Shown in pieces: positions 58,055 through 64,000 of a DNA stretch of 64,000 nt. The position numbers were made by a program, and so were the translations under genes. Origin of the DNA: Pseudomonas crudilactis (lineage in GTDB: Bacteria; Pseudomonadota; Gammaproteobacteria; Pseudomonadales; Pseudomonadaceae); assembly GCF_013433315.1 (NCBI RefSeq), contig NZ_WXVV01000015.1, positions 62,001 to 126,000 on the forward strand, read 5' to 3'. Every line of letters begins with the position of its first letter. Position 1 is the stretch's first letter. The notes beneath the pieces are model-generated. The model was not told the DNA's origin, did not search any database, and saw nothing but the letters and a program-made list of their open reading frames with translations.

Positions 58055-59020
58055 TCACTGCTTGCTGGTTGCAGCGCCATCGGTATTACGCATCGACAGA
58101 GCAATTCGTTCGGCGGTGCCAATCGGAATCTCGCCAACCACCGTGACCATCATTTCGCCGTCGGGGGTAGTCAGGCGACGAGAAACGGCAACGGTCGGGC
58201 CAAGTTGAGTCCGCGTATCGGTCACTGTTGCACCGTTCAACGGCTCGAGGAACACCGAGAAACGCGCCAGACCATCGTCATACAGCAAGCTGTTGACCTG
58301 AGTCTTGGTTTCCGGATCTTTGTGCGAGGTGCTGCTGGTCAATTCAAAACCCGGCGGCAGCCATTCAGAATGCCAGACCTGAGCGGTCTTGACGGCCGAA
58401 GCCTTGTCGCTGTCGAGCGTAATCGCTTTACAGTCGGCATCGGCCTGCAAATCTTTGTCCGACGGGACTTCGTCAGTATCGAGACTGGTGAACTGGAAGC
58501 GTTCGAGCAACTGCCCCTTGTCGTTCAACAGTAATGACTTCAAAGGCAAGCCCGTTTTCTTGTCCAGGTGCAGCTCAAAACCGTAGCGATGCTGGTCGCG
58601 AGGCGTCAGCGATACAATCACCGCGTCTCGCCCAGCCACGCGCGATTTGCCAATGACGGCAAGGTCATACCAGTTTTTCAGCTTTTGCGGATCGAGAGGA
58701 CGAGCGGCTGAGTTGGGAGAATCCCCCAGCCCGGCAATCAGGGTGCCGCTGACGCATTGAGTGTGTCCATCAATGCGCACGACTTCCTGCGCAGAGCCGT
58801 CGAGCTGGAGTAAACGCTCGCGGACCTGGCCATTCTGGACGCGATGCCAGATGTTATGGGTAGAAAAGCTACCGTTACGCTCGTAAACGAATGTGCCGTG
58901 AAAGCTTTGCTGCTGCTCGGCCTGGCCCAGACGGGTCAACCAGTCCTGGGCCTCATCAGCGTGGGCTGGAACAATGAACCAGCCGCTTAGCAGAAGCGAA
59001 AGTAGAGGTATGGCGCGCAT
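58055..59020 (-). CDS. mucB: Anti-sigma factor co-regulator MucB (RseB-like)
   Basis: A 321-residue periplasmic protein with a signal peptide (about residues 1-21, VPAHADEA) and the two-domain MucB/RseB fold (SFHGTFVYERNGSFSTHN, later EWLPPGFELTSS). MucB binds the periplasmic part of MucA, shielding it from proteolysis, and senses lipids such as LPS forms. It starts eight bases after the mucA stop. Part of the algU-mucA-mucB operon. Confidence 0.95.
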   Translation of the reverse strand: MRAIPLLSLLLSGWFIVPAHADEAQDWLTRLGQAEQQQSFHGTFVYERNGSFSTHNIWHRVQNGQVRERLLQLDGSAQEVVRIDGHTQCVSGTLIAGLGDSPNSAARPLDPQKLKNWYDLAVIGKSRVAGRDAVIVSLTPRDQHRYGFELHLDKKTGLPLKSLLLNDKGQLLERFQFTSLDTDEVPSDKDLQADADCKAITLDSDKASAVKTAQVWHSEWLPPGFELTSSTSHKDPETKTQVNSLLYDDGLARFSVFLEPLNGATVTDTRTQLGPTVAVSRRLTTPDGEMMVTVVGEIPIGTAERIALSMRNTDGAATSKQ

Positions 59021-59028
59021 GATCCTCC

Positions 59029-59616
59029 TTAACGGTTTTCCAAACTTGCAGCACGTGCGTAAGGCAACGCGCTTTCAGTACCTTTCAGTGCAGCCTGTTG
59101 AGCATGCTGGCGCAAGTAACCTGGCAGACGCTGATCGTGCCAGCCTGGCTGACCTTGCAGTACGCCGTTAGCCATCGGGCCAGTGGCTTCCGAACTCTCG
59201 CTATAGCCTGCCAGAACAGCCGGACCTTTGACCTGTGGGGTCGCCAGGGTTGGCTGATTGGATTGCTGAGCCAGTTCGACGCCAGCGATTTCGTCCTGGT
59301 TGTACAGGCGAACACCAGCCAGAACGGCAACAGTCACCGAGGCCGCAACAGCCAGGCGACCGAGGTTGCGCCATGGGCTGCGAGATACTTTGGCCGGAGC
59401 CGTTTCGTCTTCCAGTGCAGCAGATACTGCCGCAGCGATATCCAGACGCGGAAGCAGCAGATCCTTGTGCATGGCTGCCCGAGCGATCTGGTAACGAGCC
59501 CAGGTCTCACGGGTTTCTACGTCGTCCAGTGCATTGAGCACTCGACGCAATTCCAGTTCGTCCGCTTCGTTATCCATCACTGCGGACAGCGATTCCTGCA
59601 GGGCTTCACGACTCAT
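59029..59616 (-). CDS. mucA: Anti-sigma factor MucA
   Basis: A 195-residue single-pass inner-membrane protein. The N-terminal RseA-like domain (about residues 1-75, MSREALQESLSAVMDNEADE) binds AlgU, the membrane helix is at about 85-104, and a periplasmic part follows. Regulated proteolysis of MucA frees AlgU for alginate and stress genes. The full length is intact, without the truncations known in mucoid isolates. It starts 30 bases after algU. Confidence 0.96.
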   Translation of the reverse strand: MSREALQESLSAVMDNEADELELRRVLNALDDVETRETWARYQIARAAMHKDLLLPRLDIAAAVSAALEDETAPAKVSRSPWRNLGRLAVAASVTVAVLAGVRLYNQDEIAGVELAQQSNQPTLATPQVKGPAVLAGYSESSEATGPMANGVLQGQPGWHDQRLPGYLRQHAQQAALKGTESALPYARAASLENR

Positions 59617-59646
59617 GGCGTTCCTCTCTTGGCTGTCGCCGCTGTC

Positions 59647-60228
59647 TCAGTTTTCCTGCAACAACGGCTGCAGGGCTTTATCGATGGCCTCCCGAGCGCG
59701 GAAAATCCGGGAGCGCACGGTACCCACCGGACATTGCATGACGCTCGCAATGTCCTCGTAACTCAGACCATCGAATTCACGTAAAGTTAAAGCCGTACGC
59801 AAATCCTCTGGCAGTTGCTGAATGGTTCGATGGACGGTGCCTTCGATCTCATCCCGCAGCAGTGCCCGTTCTGGTGACTCGAGATCCTTGAGGCCGTGAT
59901 CGCCATCGTAGAACTCTGCATCCTCGGAACTTACATCGCTATCCGGCGGCCGGCGGCCGCGTGAAACCAGGTAATTCTTTGCCGTGTTAATGGCAATACG
60001 GTACAGCCACGTATAAAACGCACTGTCGCCGCGAAAGTTTCCAAGTGCTCGATACGCCTTGATAAAGGCTTCCTGAGCCACGTCCTGGGCTTCATGGGTG
60101 TCGTGCACAAAACGCACGATCAACCCGAGAATCTTGTGCTGATACTTCAGCACCAACAGATCGAAAGCTCGCTTGTCGCCGCGCTGAACGCGCTCGACCA
60201 GCTGCTGATCCTCTTCCTGGGTTAGCAT
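59647..60228 (-). CDS. algU: Extracytoplasmic-stress sigma factor AlgU (RpoE/sigma-22)
   Basis: A 193-residue ECF sigma factor. Region 2 is about residues 20-90 (DVAQEAFIKAYRALGNF) and region 4 about 130-185 (GLSYEDIASVMQCPVGTVRSRIF). It directs transcription of alginate, envelope-stress and osmotic-stress genes. The start is the ATG at 60228 with GAGGAGT upstream. It is first gene of algU-mucA-mucB-mucD, and two AlgU-type promoters are visible upstream, so it is self-activated. Confidence 0.97.
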   Translation of the reverse strand: MLTQEEDQQLVERVQRGDKRAFDLLVLKYQHKILGLIVRFVHDTHEAQDVAQEAFIKAYRALGNFRGDSAFYTWLYRIAINTAKNYLVSRGRRPPDSDVSSEDAEFYDGDHGLKDLESPERALLRDEIEGTVHRTIQQLPEDLRTALTLREFDGLSYEDIASVMQCPVGTVRSRIFRAREAIDKALQPLLQEN

Positions 60229-60286
60229 GAACACTCCTCGATAAGCCCGAAGGAGACTTGCATAACTAAACGACCAGACTTGCAAA

Positions 60287-60314
60287 CATAGACTCGGGCT
60301 TTTCGCAAAAGTTC
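60287..60314 (-). promoter_or_regulatory. AlgU-dependent promoter of algU, proximal
   Basis: On the minus strand, GAACTT and TCTATG are separated by 16 bases, matching the AlgU/RpoE pattern (GAACTT-N16/17-TCnnA) with a minor change at -10. The start would be about 50 bases before the algU ATG. Confidence 0.75.
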
Positions 60315-60786
60315 TCCCCCTCCAGGCAAGTTTCCTGCGGGCTCTGATTTGGCACGCACGAAAAACGCAGCGCGGGATAAACCGGCTGCGCGAATAATCT
60401 TGTTATCGGTTTCGCCGGGCAGGAATCCAACCGCAGATTCCGCACTGAAGCCGACACGTCCCTTGTTTCTGGCACCGACTATTGATCTTGGGCCTTTGGC
60501 AAAAGTTCCAATTATTTATAGCCGCACCGCCCGGACATTGGGCAACCCAGGGCAGAAAAATCCTGTTTCAGCGCCGATACAGTCGTGTTCTACCCAAAAG
60601 GGTGAAAAAAACTTCCGACGAAGCACGCGGTTTTTTCCTACGCAGTAGTTTCACAATGCCATGTCGGCTCGGCTATTGTGCCGCCCCACCCCTCTATATA
60701 CTAGTGGGCTGTGTGGCTGTCTTGACTCGCCGATCCAGCTGTCTTGCGCCACCCCCGACCCGGGTCGCTTTGAGCGGAATCCTGTA
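60315..60786. other. Regulatory gap between algU and nadB
   Basis: About 470 bases without a gene. It holds a distal AlgU-like promoter on the minus strand, and a candidate nadB promoter (TTGTGC at 60676, TATACT at 60697, 15-base spacing, weak) on the plus strand. Other frames here are not protein-like. Confidence 0.5.
60481..60508 (-). promoter_or_regulatory. AlgU-like promoter upstream of algU, distal
   Basis: On the minus strand, GAACTT and TCAAT are separated by 17 bases. The spacer TTGCCAAAGGCCCAAG is nearly the same as that of the proximal promoter (TTGCGAAAAGCCCGAG), suggesting a duplicated promoter core about 194 bases upstream. Confidence 0.55.
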
Positions 60787-62403
60787 ATGAGCCAACAATT
60801 CCAACACGATGTTCTGGTCATTGGCAGCGGTGCTGCCGGTTTGAGTCTCGCGCTGACCCTGCCGGGTCATTTGCGCATTGCCGTTTTGAGTAAAGGCGAT
60901 CTGGCCAACGGTTCGACCTTCTGGGCCCAGGGTGGCGTCGCCGCCGTGCTCGACGACACTGATACTGTCGAATCCCATGTTGATGACACCCTGAACGCCG
61001 GTGGCGGTCTGTGCCATGAAGACGCCGTGCGTTTCACTGTGGAGCACAGCCGCGAAGCCATCCAGTGGCTGATCGACCAAGGCGTGCCCTTCACCCGCGA
61101 CGATCAATCCGGCACTGAAGATGGCGGATTCGAATTTCATCTGACCCGCGAAGGCGGTCACAGCCACCGTCGCATCATCCATGCGGCCGATGCTACCGGC
61201 GCGGCAATCTTCAAAACCTTGCTGGCTCAGGCCAAAGAGCGTTCGAACATCGAATTGCTGGAGCAGCGGGTTGCCGTTGATCTGATTACCGAACGCCGTT
61301 TAGGCATGGAAGGCGAGCGCTGCCTCGGCGCCTACGTACTCAACCGCAAAACCGGTGAAGTCGATACCTACGGCGCACGTTTTGTGATTCTGGCCTCCGG
61401 CGGCGCGGCCAAGGTTTACCTCTACACCAGCAACCCCGACGGCGCCTGCGGTGATGGCATCGCCATGGCCTGGCGCTCCGGCTGCCGGGTGGCGAACCTG
61501 GAATTCAACCAGTTCCACCCGACCTGCCTGTACCACCCACAAGCGAAAAGCTTCCTTATTACCGAAGCTCTGCGCGGCGAAGGCGCACACCTGAAGCTGC
61601 CGAACGGCGAGCGCTTCATGTATCGCTTCGACAAACGCGCCGAACTGGCACCGCGCGACATCGTCGCCCGGGCGATCGACCATGAAATGAAGCGCCTGGG
61701 TGTCGACTGCGTCTATCTCGACATCAGTCACAAGCCCGAAGACTTCATCAAGACGCACTTCCCCACTGTTTATGAGCGCTGCCTCGGTTTCGGTATCGAC
61801 ATCACCAAACAACCTATTCCGGTCGTACCCGCCGCGCACTACACCTGCGGTGGCGTGATGGTCGATCAACAAGGTCGCACCGATGTGCCGGGCTTGTATG
61901 CCATCGGCGAAACCAGCTTCACCGGCCTGCACGGCGCCAACCGCATGGCCAGCAACTCGCTGCTGGAATGTTTCGTCTATGCCCGTTCGGCAGCAGCCGA
62001 CATCCTCGCGCAACTGGACGACGTCGCCGCGCCAAGCGCCCTGCCCGCCTGGGACGCCAGCCAGGTCACCGACTCCGACGAAGACGTGATCATCGCGCAC
62101 AACTGGGATGAGTTACGGCGGTTCATGTGGGACTACGTCGGCATCGTGCGCACCAACAAGCGCCTGCAACGGGCGCAGCACCGCGTGCGTCTGCTGCTGG
62201 ACGAGATCGACGAGTTCTACAGCAACTATAAAGTCAGCCGCGACCTGATCGAGTTGCGCAACCTGGCGCAGGTCGCCGAACTGATGATCTGCTCAGCCAT
62301 GGAGCGCAAGGAAAGTCGCGGTTTGCATTACACCCTCGACTATCCGGACATGCTGCCCGAGGCGCTCGACACTATTCTGGTGCCGCCCACCTACGCCGGC
62401 TGA
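60787..62403 (+). CDS. nadB: L-aspartate oxidase
   Basis: A 538-residue FAD enzyme that turns L-aspartate into iminoaspartate, first step of NAD synthesis. The FAD-binding VLVIGSGAAGLSLAL (about residues 10-24), TFWAQGGVAAVLDD, the active-site HFPTVYERCLGFG and CGGVMVDQQGRTDVPGLYAIGE are all present. The ATG at 60787 is chosen over an upstream open frame as it precedes the FAD motif at the usual distance. The 3' end overlaps the convergent ygfX by 32 bases. Confidence 0.95.
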   Translation: MSQQFQHDVLVIGSGAAGLSLALTLPGHLRIAVLSKGDLANGSTFWAQGGVAAVLDDTDTVESHVDDTLNAGGGLCHEDAVRFTVEHSREAIQWLIDQGVPFTRDDQSGTEDGGFEFHLTREGGHSHRRIIHAADATGAAIFKTLLAQAKERSNIELLEQRVAVDLITERRLGMEGERCLGAYVLNRKTGEVDTYGARFVILASGGAAKVYLYTSNPDGACGDGIAMAWRSGCRVANLEFNQFHPTCLYHPQAKSFLITEALRGEGAHLKLPNGERFMYRFDKRAELAPRDIVARAIDHEMKRLGVDCVYLDISHKPEDFIKTHFPTVYERCLGFGIDITKQPIPVVPAAHYTCGGVMVDQQGRTDVPGLYAIGETSFTGLHGANRMASNSLLECFVYARSAAADILAQLDDVAAPSALPAWDASQVTDSDEDVIIAHNWDELRRFMWDYVGIVRTNKRLQRAQHRVRLLLDEIDEFYSNYKVSRDLIELRNLAQVAELMICSAMERKESRGLHYTLDYPDMLPEALDTILVPPTYAG

Positions 62404-62824
62404 ACTTGAGTCGTACTCGCAGACGTCGGTGCAGATCCGCCGTTTGCGAGTCCCGTGGCACGCAGATCGATCTGACCCGCCATTCGCCGCGCAATCTGAA
62501 TCTCAGCACCACAATCAGCGGTAACGCGAGACTGTCCGGGCGCAGCTGTACCGCCTGCCAGCCGTCCGCCTGATTCCACAACTGCCAGCCATCGGCGTCC
62601 CGGCGCAATCCGCAAAAGGCCCGACGGTGATTGAGCAGAATCTGCCGAGGTAGCACCCAAATCCCGTGAAGCAGGCACGCGAACGCCCCAAGCAAACTGG
62701 CCCAGAGTGGAATCGACAGCAGAAACAATGCGCCCAGCGCGAACGCCTGGGCCAACAGATACGCCGCCAGCAACTGCCACGAGGCATGCCAGCGGCATTC
62801 GAACGTGTTACTTGGGCTGGACAC
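62372..62824 (-). CDS. ygfX: YgfX-like membrane protein
   Basis: A 150-residue protein with two adjoining helices (about residues 15-35 and 38-55) and a soluble C-terminal part, in the place where E. coli has ygfX (cptA), directly after sdhE. In E. coli YgfX is reported to act as a toxin on cytoskeletal proteins and to be tied to SdhE; that role is untested here. It starts with GTG at 62824, overlapping sdhE by 17 bases, and its 3' end overlaps nadB. Confidence 0.75.
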   Translation of the reverse strand: MSSPSNTFECRWHASWQLLAAYLLAQAFALGALFLLSIPLWASLLGAFACLLHGIWVLPRQILLNHRRAFCGLRRDADGWQLWNQADGWQAVQLRPDSLALPLIVVLRFRLRGEWRVRSICVPRDSQTADLHRRLRVRLKFSRRRWAAPE

Positions 62825-63062
62825 GGTCCAGGATCATGCGAACCATGCGCTGCAGTTCCGGATCTTCAGACTCGCTGCGCTCCATGAACCAGCCGAACAT
62901 GTCCTGATCCTCGCACGTCAGCAGACGCACATACAGATCGCGATCCACCTGGTTCAACGTCGCGTAAACCTCCTGCACGAACGGCACCAGCAACACGTCA
63001 AGCTCAAGCATGCCGCGACGGCTGTGCCAAAACAGGCGATTCAGTTCAACTTGCTCGACCAT
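62808..63062 (-). CDS. sdhE: FAD assembly factor SdhE
   Basis: An 84-residue SdhE/YgfY protein with the key RRGMLELD motif (about residues 15-22) that aids covalent flavin attachment to SdhA and FrdA. DMFGWFM is also conserved. The ATG at 63062 has GAGGAGGG upstream. Overlaps ygfX and is divergent from ygfZ, a conserved arrangement. Confidence 0.93.
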   Translation of the reverse strand: MVEQVELNRLFWHSRRGMLELDVLLVPFVQEVYATLNQVDRDLYVRLLTCEDQDMFGWFMERSESEDPELQRMVRMILDRVQPK

Positions 63063-63212
63063 GGGGCCCTCCTCAAATTTGCCGGCAAGTATACAGCCCC
63101 CACGCGGGTCGCACAGTCGGCTTTGGTCGGGCACCACCGATCCTTTATCAACTACCCATTTCACCGACGCACCCTTATGATGTGCCCCAGTCTATTTACC
63201 CTGCGATGACCC

Positions 63213-64000
63213 ATGGCCGATTCTGCTTTTTTCTGCACCCTGTCTCATGAAGGCGTTCTCGCGGTTCGCGGCGCGGATGCCGGAAAATTCCTGCAAGGCC
63301 AGTTGACCTGCAACCTTAATTACCTGAGCGACAGCCGTGCCAGCCTTGGCGCACGTTGCACGCAGAAAGGCCGGATGCAGTCGAGCTTCCGCATTCTGCT
63401 CGAAGGTGACGGCGTGGTGCTGGCGATGGCCAGCGAGCTGCTGGAGCCGCAACTGGCGGACCTGAAAAAGTACGCGGTGTTCTCCAAGTCGAAACTGACC
63501 GACGAAAGCGCCGCCTGGGTGCGCTTCGGCCTGGCACATGGCGACAGTGCCTTGACCAGCCTCGGTCTGGACCTGCCGGCAGAAACCGACAGCGTCGTGC
63601 GCAGCGAAGGCCTGATCGCCATTCGCGTCTCGCCGGATCGCGCCGAACTCTGGGCGCCGGCCGATCAGGCTGACGCGATCAAAGCCAAATTGTCCGCAGT
63701 CCTGTCTGAAGCCGAGCTGAATCAATGGCTGCTGGGCCAGATCCGTGCCGGTATCGGCCAGGTCATGCCGAGCACCCGCGAGCTGTTCATCCCACAGATG
63801 CTCAACCTGCAAGCCGTCGGCGGCGTGAGCTTCAAGAAAGGCTGCTACACCGGCCAGGAAATCGTCGCGCGCATGCAGTACCTGGGCAAACTCAAGCGTC
63901 GTCTGTATCACCTGAGCCTGGACGCTGCCGAGTTGCCGGAGCCTGGCACGCAATTGTTCGCGCCAAGCCACAACAGCTCCATCGGCGAAGTGGTGCTGGC
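63213..64000 (+). CDS. ygfZ: Folate-binding Fe-S repair protein YgfZ, 3' end cut by window
   Basis: The first 262 codons of a GcvT-like folate-binding protein, running off the window end. The signature KKGCYTGQEIVARMQYLGK (about residues 208-226) with the conserved Cys is complete. YgfZ supports Fe-S enzymes such as MiaB with tetrahydrofolate. The ATG at 63213 precedes ADSAFFCTLSHEGVLAVRG, which matches the family opening. A long antisense frame across it is an artefact. Confidence 0.92.
   Translation, partial: MADSAFFCTLSHEGVLAVRGADAGKFLQGQLTCNLNYLSDSRASLGARCTQKGRMQSSFRILLEGDGVVLAMASELLEPQLADLKKYAVFSKSKLTDESAAWVRFGLAHGDSALTSLGLDLPAETDSVVRSEGLIAIRVSPDRAELWAPADQADAIKAKLSAVLSEAELNQWLLGQIRAGIGQVMPSTRELFIPQMLNLQAVGGVSFKKGCYTGQEIVARMQYLGKLKRRLYHLSLDAAELPEPGTQLFAPSHNSSIGEVVL

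Noticed and set aside
61300..62100. 266-codon minus-strand frame
   Set aside because: Antisense to nadB.
63192..63971. 259-codon minus-strand frame at the window end
   Set aside because: Antisense to ygfZ, whose KGCYTGQE signature is unmistakable.

Overview
The window looks like the chromosome of a fluorescent Pseudomonas (P. fluorescens group). The evidence is gene order: algU-mucA-mucB-mucD beside nadB and sdhE-ygfX-ygfZ; gcvR/bcp divergent from dapA-bamC-MBL-purC; and a scatter of inverted REP pairs of the kind known from P. fluorescens. By eye the coding GC is about 60% or more, except in one clearly AT-richer block at about 37.4-43.2 kb.

Layout. 0-6.7 kb: two convergent EamA permeases, a GNAT-like gene plus a tiny basic ORF of foreign look, an LpxO-type lipid A hydroxylase, cysK, a DUF748 protein and a DUF2442 protein. 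6.8-9 kb: a MoxR ATPase/VWA pair. 9-13.8 kb: a 5-oxoproline operon (MFS-pxpA-pxpB-pxpC) with a divergent LysR regulator. 13.8-26.5 kb: housekeeping and poorly characterised genes (DUF2937, class II amidotransferase, oligopeptidase B, cNMP-binding protein, spermidine synthase-like protein, YajD, TrmH-family methylase, a gluzincin-like pseudo-peptidase, YcgN, nitroreductase, 2-hydroxyacid dehydrogenase, YcgL-RNase D). 26.7-32.5 kb: the lipid A phosphoethanolamine transferase EptA, a CynX-like MFS, two LysR regulators and a CHMI-type isomerase.

32.6-47.9 kb is the accessory heart of the window, a surface-glycan decoration region. Two separate operons on the minus strand each combine a polyprenyl-phosphate-type GT2 glycosyltransferase, a GtrA-type flippase and a large multi-membrane protein likely to be the final transferase. 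The first also carries a SAM methyltransferase. The second carries the 3-amino-sugar genes of the FdtA/FdtB/FdtC type, with the isomerase and acetyltransferase fused. Two OafA-like acyltransferase-SGNH proteins follow on the plus strand. By analogy with phage serotype-conversion cassettes, I infer that these modify O-antigen or another surface glycan by adding a methylated sugar, an N-acetylated 3-amino-6-deoxyhexose and acyl groups. The region ends at a tRNA-Ser(CGA) gene with its own promoter and terminator.

48.4-64 kb returns to core genome: purC, an MBL hydrolase, bamC and dapA in one direction; gcvR and bcp in the other; an AI-2E family permease and a TusA-like protein; BepA protease; the envelope-stress locus algU-mucA-mucB-mucD, without mucC and with two look-alike AlgU promoters upstream; nadB; ygfX-sdhE; and the start of ygfZ, cut by the window end. 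LpxO, EptA, BamC, BepA, MucD, AlgU and the glycan cassettes together make the window rich in envelope functions.
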